A stretch of 64,000 bases of DNA from an uncultured Oscillospiraceae bacterium (GTDB lineage Bacteria > Bacillota > Clostridia > Oscillospirales > Ruminococcaceae), in assembly GCA_910586535.1 (NCBI GenBank), contig CAJUHS010000007.1:1-64000 (forward strand), in the 5' to 3' direction. Position 1 is the stretch's first letter, and each line of letters opens with the position of its first letter. Shown here piece by piece: positions 9,347 to 17,780 of this stretch. The translations under genes were made by a program, and so were the position numbers. The notes beneath the pieces were generated by a model. It was not told the DNA's origin. It saw nothing but the letters and a program-made list of their open reading frames with translations, and made no database searches.

Positions 9347-10363
9347 ATGTTTACTAAAGAAATAGGCATAGACCTGGGTACGGCGAATACCCTTGTATAT
9401 ATGAGAGGAAAGGGGATAATTATCCGCGAACCCTCGGTAGTGGCTGTGGATACCCGCACAGACCGCGCAAAATACGTAGGTCAGGAGGCAAAGGACGTTA
9501 TCGGACGTACTCCCGGCTCAATTATCGCGGTAAGACCCCTTAAAGACGGCGTTATCGCCGATTTTGAGATAACCACAACCATGCTCCAGGAGTTCATCAA
9601 AAAGGCTCTCAAGGGTTCTATGTTCGCAAAGGCTCACGTTATCATCTGTATCCCCTCGGGAGTAACTGCCGTTGAAAGGCGCGCCGTTAAAGAAGCCGCT
9701 GAAAATGCGGGAGCCAAAAAAGTAAACATTATCGAAGAACCTATGGCTGCCGCTATAGGCGCGGGTCTGCCCGTATCCGAACCGCAGGGTTCAATGATCG
9801 TGGATATCGGCGGCGGCACTTCCGAGGTTGCCGTTATCTCTCTGGGCGGAATAGTTACCTCCCGTTCCGTTAGAGTTGCCGGAGACGCTTTCGATACCGC
9901 TATCATCAACTACATTAAGAAAAAGTACAATCTGCTTATAGGCGAGCGCACCGCAGAGAACGTTAAGATAGCTATAGGCTCGGCGTTCCCCATGGAGCAG
10001 GAATCCGATATGGAAATAAAGGGACGCAACCTTTTGAACGGTCTTCCAGAAAACATCAACGTTACCTCCGCTGAGATACGGGAGGCTCTTGCCGAGCCTC
10101 TGTCCCACGTTGTGGAGGCTATCAAGGTGACTCTTGAAAAGACTCCCCCGGAGCTTGCGGCGGACATCATCGACCAGGGCATAACTCTTGCGGGAGGCGG
10201 AGCGCTTATCCGCGGTCTTGACAAGCTCATCAACAAGGAAACCGGTATGCCTGTAAACGTTGCGGAGACTCCCCTTGACTGCGTTGCAGACGGCACCGGC
10301 AAGGTTCTGGAGGACATCGAGCGTTTGAGAGAGGTTCTTAACGACGATTCAAAATATTATTAA
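9347..10363 (+). CDS. mreB: Rod shape-determining protein MreB (actin homologue)
   Basis: ATP-binding filament protein that guides lateral wall synthesis at the inner face of the membrane. The 338 residues begin with the phosphate-1 motif IGIDLGTANTLVY. They continue with the phosphate-2 region IVDIGGGTSEVAVISLGG near residue 150 and the adenosine motif GITLAGGGALIRG near residue 280. Length and motifs are typical of MreB. A GGAGGT site precedes the ATG. It is the first gene of mreB-mreC-mreD-PBP2. Confidence 0.97.
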   Translation: MFTKEIGIDLGTANTLVYMRGKGIIIREPSVVAVDTRTDRAKYVGQEAKDVIGRTPGSIIAVRPLKDGVIADFEITTTMLQEFIKKALKGSMFAKAHVIICIPSGVTAVERRAVKEAAENAGAKKVNIIEEPMAAAIGAGLPVSEPQGSMIVDIGGGTSEVAVISLGGIVTSRSVRVAGDAFDTAIINYIKKKYNLLIGERTAENVKIAIGSAFPMEQESDMEIKGRNLLNGLPENINVTSAEIREALAEPLSHVVEAIKVTLEKTPPELAADIIDQGITLAGGGALIRGLDKLINKETGMPVNVAETPLDCVADGTGKVLEDIERLREVLNDDSKYY

Positions 10364-10368
10364 TATTT

Positions 10369-10442
10369 TGCAGGGGCGGATTCCATGGCTGCCGTCAGTC
10401 TTACACCTTAAATAGCAACGGGCGCAGAAATGCGCCCCTACA
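10369..10442. repeat. 74-base palindromic element between mreB and mreC
   Basis: The ends match as inverted repeats at 9 of 10 positions (TGCAGGGGCG and CGCCCCTACA). The right half contains a perfect 7-base hairpin with a GAAA tetraloop (10420-10426/10431-10437). It looks like a dispersed REP- or MITE-like sequence. It lacks a T-run, so it need not stop transcription. Confidence 0.5.
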
Positions 10443-10493
10443 AATACGCAAAAGCTGTCAACTATTAATTATCAACTGTTAGGGAGTATCACG

Positions 10494-11354
10494 GTGAAGG
10501 ATTTTTTTAAAACAACAAAATTTAAGATCCTTGCCGCGCTTATGGCTGTTATTTTGGGCATTGCGGTCTACAGCCTCACTCAGGAAGGCTACAGCCCCGA
10601 CAGCGCGTCGGTGTTCAGTTTTCTGTTTGAACCCTTTCAGAAGCTTTCCACTCAAATTTCCGACAAGGTGACCTCTACGCTGGATATGCTTTTCAACGCT
10701 GAAAAGTACTACAAGGAAAACATCGAGCTTAAGGAGACCCTTAACGAGGTCTACAACGACATAATAGACTACGACAAAATAACCCGCGAGAACGAGCAGC
10801 TGCGGGTTTTGCTGGGGCTTAAGGAGGAATATGACGACTACGTTTTCTCTCCCCCCTGCACGGTAATTGCACGTACCACAAACGACCCCTATCATTCCTT
10901 TACCATTGACAAGGGCAGCGACGACGGCATTGAACCTTACGATCCTGTTATAACCTCCTCGGGACTGGTGGGTATCTGCTACGATGTGTCAAGGGGTACA
11001 AGCAGAGTGCGTACCCTGTACTCCCCCAAAACGGCTGTGGGAGTAACTATCGTCCGCACAAAGGCGACTGGTATCATTGAGGGCGACTACGAGCTTGCCG
11101 AGGACGGCTGCTGCCGCATGAATTACATCAGCAAGACTGCCGACGTCAAGGAGGGGGACATAATCGTTACTTCGGGAAGCGAGACCTTTCCCGCCAATCA
11201 GCTTATCGGAACGGTAACGGAGGTAGGCATGGAGGACAGCGGCTTATCCAAGTACGCGGTAATAAAACCTGCCATAGACCCGGACAACGTTTCCACCGTC
11301 TTCGTAATAACCAGCTTTAACGGACAGGGCGGACAGGGTGCCCCTGCGGGCTGA
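10494..11354 (+). CDS. mreC: Cell shape-determining protein MreC
   Basis: Membrane-anchored scaffold that links MreB to the wall synthases outside the membrane. It has an N-terminal hydrophobic helix (KILAALMAVILGIAVYSL), a coiled-coil stretch at about residues 70-110, and a beta-rich MreC domain. The last includes the SDDGIEPYDPVITSSGLVG and KEGDIIVTSG segments. The GTG start has AGGGAG 7 bases upstream. The final codons and the TGA stop lie inside the first of two homologous intergenic repeats, so the exact C-terminus (GQGGQGAPAG) may be repeat-derived. Confidence 0.93.
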   Translation: MKDFFKTTKFKILAALMAVILGIAVYSLTQEGYSPDSASVFSFLFEPFQKLSTQISDKVTSTLDMLFNAEKYYKENIELKETLNEVYNDIIDYDKITRENEQLRVLLGLKEEYDDYVFSPPCTVIARTTNDPYHSFTIDKGSDDGIEPYDPVITSSGLVGICYDVSRGTSRVRTLYSPKTAVGVTIVRTKATGIIEGDYELAEDGCCRMNYISKTADVKEGDIIVTSGSETFPANQLIGTVTEVGMEDSGLSKYAVIKPAIDPDNVSTVFVITSFNGQGGQGAPAG

Positions 11355-11459
11355 GTCACTCCCTGTGTAGCTTTATTGCGGCTATAAACATAGTAATACC
11401 CCTCAAAGGGGCGGCTGAATAGGCGGGGGTCATAGATATTTTTGGTTTGCTGCGAAATT
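11346..11459 (+). repeat. Intergenic repeat, copy 1 (mreC-mreD)
   Basis: By eye this block aligns end to end with 12086-12199. They share GCGGGCTGAGTCAC at the left and the pattern CCTCAA...GGCGG...ATATTTT...GCTG at the right. It carries the mreC stop codon and ends about 30 bases before the mreD start. Confidence 0.55.
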
Positions 11460-11497
11460 CCTGCCTCCAAATCTTTTACTTCTAAAAGGTGCATAAC

Positions 11498-12073
11498 GTG
11501 AATATAGATCTGAAACGAAAAAAAGAAAAAAGGAACACGGTCATCAGATGGATACTGTATGGTCTGCTGACCGTGATATCATATATATATATGACAACGG
11601 CGCCTCAGAAGCAGTTTATGCTTCGCACGCCGCTTTTTGTCATTCCCGCGGCAATGTGCATAGCCATGTTTGAGGAACCATTCGATTCCGCGCTTATGGG
11701 CTGCGCGGCGGGACTTCTGCTTGACACCGCCCAGGGTACGCTTATCGGTCTGAGCGGCATTATTATGATGTGGTGCTGTTTGGCTGCGTCACTGCTTTTT
11801 CACTTTTTCATGCGCAGGCATATCCTTAACATCATTGCTCTGAACGCGGCGGCTGTTATTGTGCAGGGTACGGTACACTACTTTTTTTACTACGCCATAT
11901 GGGAGTACGACTCGGCGGGAAAAATTTTCACAGGAGAATTTCTGCCCGTCATGATCTATACCTCTATAGCTGCAGTACCGTTCTTCTTTATCGTAAGATT
12001 TCTTTCAAGACATCTCGGTCTTATTGACGAAAGCTACATCGAGGAAAAATCCGACGATATCGTAAGAGAGTAG
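11498..12073 (+). CDS. mreD: Rod shape-determining protein MreD
   Basis: Polytopic partner of MreC in the elongation complex. About 190 residues, basic at the N-terminus (LKRKKEKRN), then five or so hydrophobic helices and a charged tail. The segment CAAGLLLDTAQGTLIGLSG is typical of MreD. I prefer the GTG at 11498, which has AAAGG about 8 bases upstream, to the in-frame GTG at 11489, which overlaps that site. The identification rests on position as well as on the hydrophobic pattern. Confidence 0.88.
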   Translation: MNIDLKRKKEKRNTVIRWILYGLLTVISYIYMTTAPQKQFMLRTPLFVIPAAMCIAMFEEPFDSALMGCAAGLLLDTAQGTLIGLSGIIMMWCCLAASLLFHFFMRRHILNIIALNAAAVIVQGTVHYFFYYAIWEYDSAGKIFTGEFLPVMIYTSIAAVPFFFIVRFLSRHLGLIDESYIEEKSDDIVRE

Positions 12074-12085
12074 CGGGGAGTCCCC

Positions 12086-12199
12086 GCGGGCTGAGTCACC
12101 CCCAACGCAAATCAGTTTAATCATCAGTTTAGCAATGCTCCCTCAAGTGGACGGGCAAATTGGCGGATGTCGTAAATATTTTGATTCGCTGTTAAAATT
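12086..12199 (+). repeat. Intergenic repeat, copy 2 (mreD-PBP2)
   Basis: Second copy of the 114-base element, ending about 30 bases before the PBP start. A GCGGGG-AGT-CCCCGC hairpin (12073-12087) overlaps its left edge. Confidence 0.55.
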
Positions 12200-12230
12200 T
12201 AATTTCTATACCCTATGAAAGGATACAGCT

Positions 12231-14300
12231 ATGCGAAAATTTTTTGAACGCCTGAGAGCGGCGTTTTTCTTTATAGTAATTCTTGCGGCTATGGGGATGT
12301 GCGCGGTCGACCTTATGAAAATACAGGTGGTTGACGGCGCGGAGTACCTTGAAAAAGCCAAGACAACCCGTCAGGCTTCCCAGATAATAACCTCCCCACG
12401 CGGAGAGATAGTAGATATACACGGAAACGAGATAGTAAGCAACAAAACCGGATTTAATGTTGTAATTGAAAAAGCATTCTTTCCCTCGGACAGCGCCGGA
12501 ATAAACCGCATTATACTCGGTATCGCAAACATTCTTAAAGAGGACGGCGTGGCGTGGATAGACACTCTTCCAATAACTCAAAACCGTCCCTACAGCTACC
12601 TTGAAGCAAGGGACAGCGACGCTATAAAGCTGAGAAAAAATATCGAGCTTCAGCACTACGCCACCGCCGAGGACTGCCTTATTGAATTGTATAAGCGCTA
12701 CGGCATAGATGAAAGCCTCAGCGATGAGGAAAAGCGCATTATTGCGGGAGTGCGGTACGAAATGTTCCTCAGAAGCTTTTCGCTTTCCAACCGCTACACC
12801 TTTGCGGAGGATATTCCCATGGACACGGTAGTCCGCCTCAAGGAAGCCGCCTATACCCTTGACGGCATGGACATAGTTGAGGAGGCTATAAGAGTCTATA
12901 CCGCAGGAGACGTTGCTCCGCACCTCATAGGCACAGTAGGCGCAATAAACGCGGAGGAGTACAGCGAAAACAAAGCCAACGGCTACGCCCTCAACGACGT
13001 TATAGGAAAATCCGGCATTGAAAAGGCTATGGAGAGCAAGCTCCGCGGCACAAAGGGTACCCGCACGCTGGAGCTTTTAAACGGCGCGGTGGTTTCCGAT
13101 ATGGTAACGGAGGAAGCCGTCCCGGGGAACACCATAAAGCTCACCCTCGATATGAACTACCAGAGAAAGGTGCAGGAAATACTGGAAAACCATATTCTGT
13201 GGCTCAACAATCAAACCTCCTACAACAAAAAGGGCGAGAATGCCAACGCGGGAGCCATAGTTGTGCTGGATGTTAAAACAGGCGCGCTGCTCGCGGCTGC
13301 GACCGCTCCCACCTACGATATCAACGATTATCTCACCGACTATGCTTCGGTCATAAACCGCGAAAACACTCCGCTCGTCAACAGAGCCACAAACGGCTTG
13401 TACCGCCCCGGCTCTACGTTCAAAACCGTTACCGCCACGGCGGCGCTGAACGAGGGCTTCGTAAACAAAAGCTCCATGATCTTCTGCGGACAAAAGTATA
13501 CCTACTGGGACGACTACAAGCCGAACTGCACCGGCTGGCACGGCAGCATTAACGTTGTCACGGCAATAGAAAAATCCTGCAATATCTTTTTCTATGAGGT
13601 GGGCAGACTTATGGGTCCCTATATGATAGAAAGCTACGCCAATCAGTACGGTCTGGGAGACGACTGCTATCTTGAGACCGGCGGCGCAAAGGGAAAAATA
13701 GCCACGCCGGAGACCATGCAGCAGGTCAACCAGGAATGGCAGGCGGGACTTGTGGTTCAGGTCGCCATAGGTCAGTCGGAAACAGCGGTAACGCCGCTCC
13801 AGATGGCGGTACAGGCAAGCACTATCGCCAACAAGGGAGTGCGGTATCAGCCTCACCTTGTGGACAGCGTTTACACCTATAATATGGAGGACGTTGTTTC
13901 TGTGATTGAACCCGAGATAATGCTGACTATCCCCGACAAGACCGGCGAGACTTTCGACCTTGTAACGCAGGGAATGAAACAGGCTGCAGCTTTCGCTCAG
14001 TATGGCTATCCTACTCAGAAGGATTACTATACGCCCTATCTTCTTACCGATCTGCCCGAAGCGGCGGCGATAAAGACGGGTACTCCGCAGGTCACTTCAG
14101 CGGAGGACACAAGTTCGGCGTTTATAGGCTTTTATCCTGCCGACGATCCCGAGATAGCGTTTTCGGGAATGGTAGAGCACGGCGAATACTCAAAATTTAT
14201 GATAAGACAGCTTATTGAAGCATATTATAATAAGAACTACTCTGTTCCCAAGCCGGTCATTGCAAGAACCGAGGAGGCTATGGCGGGACTTGCGGATTAA
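12231..14300 (+). CDS. mrdA: Penicillin-binding protein 2 (elongation transpeptidase)
   Basis: Class B PBP that cross-links new peptidoglycan during side-wall growth. The 689 residues start with a membrane anchor (AFFFIVILAAMGMCAVDL). A PBP dimerisation/pedestal region (SPRGEIVDIHGNEI) follows, then a transpeptidase domain. The active-site motifs are S395-T-F-K398, S449-C-N451 and K615-T-G-T618. A GAAAGG site precedes the ATG. The place at the end of mreBCD fits PBP2/MrdA. The RodA partner that usually follows is not in the window. A PBP of the spore-specific SpoVD type is less likely because no PASTA domain is seen. Confidence 0.93.
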   Translation: MRKFFERLRAAFFFIVILAAMGMCAVDLMKIQVVDGAEYLEKAKTTRQASQIITSPRGEIVDIHGNEIVSNKTGFNVVIEKAFFPSDSAGINRIILGIANILKEDGVAWIDTLPITQNRPYSYLEARDSDAIKLRKNIELQHYATAEDCLIELYKRYGIDESLSDEEKRIIAGVRYEMFLRSFSLSNRYTFAEDIPMDTVVRLKEAAYTLDGMDIVEEAIRVYTAGDVAPHLIGTVGAINAEEYSENKANGYALNDVIGKSGIEKAMESKLRGTKGTRTLELLNGAVVSDMVTEEAVPGNTIKLTLDMNYQRKVQEILENHILWLNNQTSYNKKGENANAGAIVVLDVKTGALLAAATAPTYDINDYLTDYASVINRENTPLVNRATNGLYRPGSTFKTVTATAALNEGFVNKSSMIFCGQKYTYWDDYKPNCTGWHGSINVVTAIEKSCNIFFYEVGRLMGPYMIESYANQYGLGDDCYLETGGAKGKIATPETMQQVNQEWQAGLVVQVAIGQSETAVTPLQMAVQASTIANKGVRYQPHLVDSVYTYNMEDVVSVIEPEIMLTIPDKTGETFDLVTQGMKQAAAFAQYGYPTQKDYYTPYLLTDLPEAAAIKTGTPQVTSAEDTSSAFIGFYPADDPEIAFSGMVEHGEYSKFMIRQLIEAYYNKNYSVPKPVIARTEEAMAGLAD

Positions 14301-14478
14301 CTGACTGTGCTGTAGTCCGATAAGGTGAATTGCTTGGTTTTATGTGTCGTTTTACACACTTTGCGGAATTATTCTCATTACGTTTGAAAAGCTGCTCTGG
14401 GTTTTGTTGAATATGCACAAAAACCACAAATCATTTATCAACATCTCAACAAAATTGTGCAGAATGTTTAAAAACGCT

Positions 14479-14506
14479 TTGACAAATCTGCATTTTGTGG
14501 TAAAAT
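14479..14506 (+). promoter_or_regulatory. Promoter of the minD-like gene
   Basis: TTGACA at 14479-14484 and TAAAAT at 14501-14506, spacer 16. This gives minD transcription separate from the mre operon. Confidence 0.7.
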
Positions 14507-14588
14507 ATAAATTAGCTGATATTATTTTGCTGCTCAATTTGCTCATTCCAATTTTGAGTACTGCGCTGTTTCGGAAAGGAGCTTTTTC

Positions 14589-15335
14589 ATGTCAAAAATT
14601 ATTGCGATAACCTCCGGCAAGGGGGGCACAGGCAAATCTTCTATATGCGCCGAGCTGGGCTTTGCCTTGGCTAAACAGGGGCACAGAACTCTTATCATCG
14701 AGCTGGATTTCGGTCTCCGCTGCCTTGATATCATGCTTGGCGTCAAGGACGATGTTAAATACGATCTGGGCACAGTTCTCAAGGGAGAATGCGATATTTA
14801 CAAGGCTACCACTCAGGTAAAGCTCGCAAACAACCTGAGCATAGTCTGCGCTCCGGAAGACCCGTTCGCAAAGGTTGACGCGGAAACAATTTCAAGTATA
14901 TGCAACGAGATGAGAAAGTACTACGAATACATAATCGTAGATACTTCGGCGGGTACTAACGAAAGCGTTTTCGACGTTGTTGAACAGTCAGACCTTATCC
15001 TTATAAACACTACTCCAGACCCCATATGCGTCCGCGACGCAAGACTTATGTCCGATGAGTTCTACAAGAGGGGCAACAAGAAGCAGCGTCTTATCATAAA
15101 CAAGGTGGATCCCGAAATCTTCAAGGCAGATCTTATTCCCGACCTTGACTCTATAATCGACACCGTAGGCGTTCAGCTTATCGGAGTTATCCCCAACGAC
15201 AACGACGTTGTGGTTTCTACGGGCAAGGGTATCCCGCTTCCGTCGGCTTCTCTGGCTTTTAAAGCCTTTGACGCTATCTCCAAGAGAATAAAGGGAGAGG
15301 ACGTTCCCCTCAGCTTTAAGATACTTCTACAGTAG
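14589..15335 (+). CDS. minD: MinD-family ATPase
   Basis: ParA/MinD-type ATPase, normally part of the machinery that places the division septum. The deviant Walker A motif is GKGGTGKSS with both lysines (K11 and K16). The switch/Walker B region reads YIIVDTSAGTN and is followed by INKVDPE. At 248 residues it lacks the usual basic amphipathic membrane-targeting helix of MinD. The chain ends PLSFKILLQ, so membrane binding is uncertain. No minC, minE or divIVA gene is adjacent. Its place after the mre/PBP2 genes fits a role in division or shape, but a different MinD-like role cannot be excluded. Confidence 0.8.
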   Translation: MSKIIAITSGKGGTGKSSICAELGFALAKQGHRTLIIELDFGLRCLDIMLGVKDDVKYDLGTVLKGECDIYKATTQVKLANNLSIVCAPEDPFAKVDAETISSICNEMRKYYEYIIVDTSAGTNESVFDVVEQSDLILINTTPDPICVRDARLMSDEFYKRGNKKQRLIINKVDPEIFKADLIPDLDSIIDTVGVQLIGVIPNDNDVVVSTGKGIPLPSASLAFKAFDAISKRIKGEDVPLSFKILLQ

Positions 15336-15479
15336 CTGAGACCTGCGGCCGGGGGACGCAGAGACGTGTATCCCCGGGATTTACCGTTCCTGCATATCAT
15401 ATTAAGACGTATAAAATATGCGATTCTGCATTTATTTTGCGTTTTTACTTCAGTTCTTACAGGGGAGGAATGATAAATA

Positions 15480-15881
15480 ATGAATATAGCTTTGATTGCG
15501 CACGATTCTAAAAAAGAACTTATGGTACAGTTCTGTATTGCGTACTGCGGCGTGCTGTCAAGACACAATCTCTGCGCTACGGGTACGACGGGGAAAATGG
15601 TAGAACAGGCTACGGGACTCACCATACAGCGGTATCTGAGCGGCTCCCAGGGCGGAGCGCAGCAGATAAGCGCGCGTATCTCCTGCAATGAAATAGATTT
15701 GCTCCTCTTTTTCAGAGACCCTCTTACGCCCAAGGCTCATGAGCCGAACGAACGCGATCTGCTCAGGCTCTGCGACGTTCATAATATTCCGGTGGGCACA
15801 AATATTGCCACGGCGGAGGCTCTTATTCACGCCCTTGAAAGAGGCGACCTTGACTGGCGGCAGATAGTTAATCCCGCATAA
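15480..15881 (+). CDS. mgsA: Methylglyoxal synthase
   Basis: Converts dihydroxyacetone phosphate to methylglyoxal and phosphate, a bypass used when sugar phosphates build up. The 133-residue protein has the family pattern: IALIAHDSKKELM at the start, ATGTTG (phosphate loop), the GGAQQISARI segment, and LLLFFRDPLTPKAHEPN with the catalytic Asp region. A GGGGAGGA site lies before the ATG. It follows the minD-like gene after about 145 bases that contain no clear terminator, so the two may be cotranscribed. Confidence 0.95.
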   Translation: MNIALIAHDSKKELMVQFCIAYCGVLSRHNLCATGTTGKMVEQATGLTIQRYLSGSQGGAQQISARISCNEIDLLLFFRDPLTPKAHEPNERDLLRLCDVHNIPVGTNIATAEALIHALERGDLDWRQIVNPA

Positions 15882-15915
15882 GCGGCGCATGATCTGCACA
15901 TATATTTTGACAGTT

Positions 15916-15950
15916 AATGCGTGCTTTGGCACGCATTGCGTTTATAATTT
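15916..15950 (+). terminator. Terminator after mgsA
   Basis: A perfect 9-base stem (15916-15924 with 15929-15937), TTTG loop, and a moderately T-rich tail. Confidence 0.7.
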
Positions 15951-16041
15951 ATAAGCAGTCTTATTTAACTTTTTTCAGAATATTGCCGCCGCATACCTCG
16001 TACTCCGCTCTTTATTTTAAGTTAAAAAGGAGAGACTTTGC

Positions 16042-16341
16042 ATGGCGAAAACCGCATGGATATTTTCATACAAGCTAAAGAAAAACGTAAACAAGGAAGA
16101 GTTTATTGAACTGACCCAAAAACTGCATGATGAGATCATTTCAAAGGCAAAAGGCTTTATTTCCTGGGAGCATTACCTGCAAGACAATATATGGACGGAT
16201 TTTGTTCTTTGGGAAACAGAGGAGGACGCAAATAACGCCACAACTATAGGAAAAGGAAAAGAAACAACCGAGAAATTTTACGCTTGTATCCAAATGAATA
16301 CCTGCCGGGCGCTGATTTCACAGCTTGTAAAAAAGTATTGA
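16042..16341 (+). CDS. Small protein, probable ABM-type dimeric alpha-beta barrel
   Basis: A 99-residue protein with alternating strands and helices. The WIFSYKLKKNVNKEEFIELTQKL start, the FISWEHYLQ middle and the WETEEDANNA helix resemble the antibiotic-biosynthesis-monooxygenase-like ferredoxin fold. No catalytic residue can be pointed out, and a function cannot be assigned. An AGGAGAG site precedes the ATG. It stands alone between a terminator and the T-box leader. Confidence 0.6.
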   Translation: MAKTAWIFSYKLKKNVNKEEFIELTQKLHDEIISKAKGFISWEHYLQDNIWTDFVLWETEEDANNATTIGKGKETTEKFYACIQMNTCRALISQLVKKY

Positions 16342-16408
16342 ATTTAACGGGCGGGTACCTGCCGTACAAGACTGTTTTGCCCGGTATATTTTATTTACAA
16401 AATTTTAC

Positions 16409-16437
16409 TTGACAAAAAAACTTTTTTGAGTTATTAT
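16409..16437 (+). promoter_or_regulatory. Promoter of the T-box operon
   Basis: TTGACA at 16409-16414 and TATTAT at 16432-16437, spacer 17. Confidence 0.8.
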
Positions 16438-16444
16438 TATTCTG

Positions 16445-16848
16445 TAAAAGTTTAAAGGCTTTGATCGGGAGAGTAACATTTTTTCCGCTCCAAAGAGAGG
16501 GCGCGTGCGGCACAAGTTCCGCCTGCTGAAAGCGTCCGTGGGGAAATTATGCCAAGGACACCTGTGAGCCGCCGTCTGATAAAGGACGGACGTTTCCCGC
16601 GTTAAGGGTCAATGAGGTCTGCAATTCGGTATATTACGAAACGAAAGCTTTTCGTTTCGGCAGTAAAATTTCCCGGTGTGCATTTTTGGCCGGCAAGATT
16701 AAAGTCTCAGCCTTTTTGCAGATGAATTTGGGTGGTATCACGGTTATTCGCCGTCCCTTTTAGAGAATAGAGAGTTATAAGGCAGAGGATAGAAATTTCT
16801 GTCGTCTGTACTTTAGCCTCCGGTCTCTGATCGGGCGGTTTTTGTTTT
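16445..16848 (+). promoter_or_regulatory. T-box leader (tRNA-sensing), probable Asp specifier
   Basis: Features of a T-box riboswitch are visible. GGCT (16457-16460) can pair with AGCC (16567-16570) at the base of stem I. An AGTA motif lies at 16472-16475. The specifier region reads GGACACC at 16556-16562. A perfect stem near 16638-16660 precedes the T-box sequence GGGTGGTATCACGG. That sequence pairs with CCGTCCC (16751-16757) as antiterminator. The same CCGTCC can instead pair with GGGCGG (16833-16838) before a T-run as terminator. GAC followed by A fits an Asp specifier. CAC (His) overlaps it by one base. The bulge reads UGGU, which could pair with G73 of tRNA-Asp by wobble but not with C73 of tRNA-His. 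Confidence 0.88.
16816..16848 (+). terminator. Terminator arm of the T-box leader
   Basis: CCGGTC (16820-16825) pairs with GATCGG (16829-16834), followed by GCGG and a T-rich run. It can extend by pairing with the 3' strand of the antiterminator. Confidence 0.7.
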
Positions 16849-16861
16849 AAGGAAGTATTTT

Positions 16862-17709
16862 ATGAAAGTTACAGACACATTCGGCGATATATTTACCTGC
16901 TTTCCCAACGGCAGATTTGATTTAGACTGCTGGGAACGTTACGCCTAAAATATTCTTCCGCCGTTTGCTTTTGCGGACAAAATAAAAAACGATACTGCCG
17001 GTTACGATTTTGAATGCGGTATCCTGCCTGTTCTGCAAGCGGCATATGCGGATAAGGACAAGCTTGAACAGGCCACGATTCTTTTTGCTCAATTACACAC
17101 GGTCTTGCGGAACGGGTTCGGGAAAAGCTGGACTGCGATTTGGACGCACATATTGTCCTGTATCTCGGTTTTTGCAGCGGCGCGGGCTGGGCGACCGGTA
17201 TTGACGGAACTTCCGCGGTACTGCTGGGTATTGAAAAAATCGCCGAACTGTGTTGGACAGATGAAAAAAGCATGGCAGGGCTGGTATACCACGAATTGGG
17301 ACATATATGGCATTATCAAGTGAGAAATATCCGTACCGAGCCGAAAAGTCCGGCGGAAAAAGCTTTATGGCAGCTTTACAGCGAGGGTATGGCAATGTAC
17401 GCGGAGCAGATTCTTTGCGGTGATAAAAGCTTTTATCATCAGGACAAAAACGGCTGGCTTAAATGGTGTACCGAAAACCGCAGCCGGCTGTTTTCCGAGT
17501 TTCTGAAGCGTGTTGAAAGCGGAGAGAGCGTTCAGCCGTTTTTCGGCGATTGGAATGATTTTGAGGGACGTTCCAACGCGGGTTACTACCTTGGCTGTGA
17601 GATGATAAAGTCAATGGCGGAAAAATATTCCCTCAGCGAGCTTGCAAATGCAGAGCTTTCGGAAGTCAAACTGAATTTGAAAAGGCTGTCCCAAGTGTTG
17701 TCAAAATAA
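16862..17709 (+). pseudogene. Decayed DUF2268-type zinc metalloprotease gene
   Basis: The first frame gives MKVTDTFGDIFTCFPNGRFD and then meets TAA at about 16946. The same frame continues open (ILPPFAFADKIKND...DKDKLEQA) to about 17072. There the homology moves to another frame (SFCSITHGLAERVREKL), as if one base had been lost. The rest reads through a zinc-protease motif HELGH near 17290 to a normal stop. DUF2268 is known as a predicted Zn-dependent protease family. Two lesions, one nonsense and one frameshift, make a working product unlikely unless the sequence has errors. It is the first gene after the T-box, so hisS and aspS now depend on reading through it. Confidence 0.8.
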
Positions 17710-17780
17710 AAATATAAAAATTTCACAGAGGAAATTTTTATCCTCTTATTTCTACCCCATAACAGGAAAGGAGCACAAAA

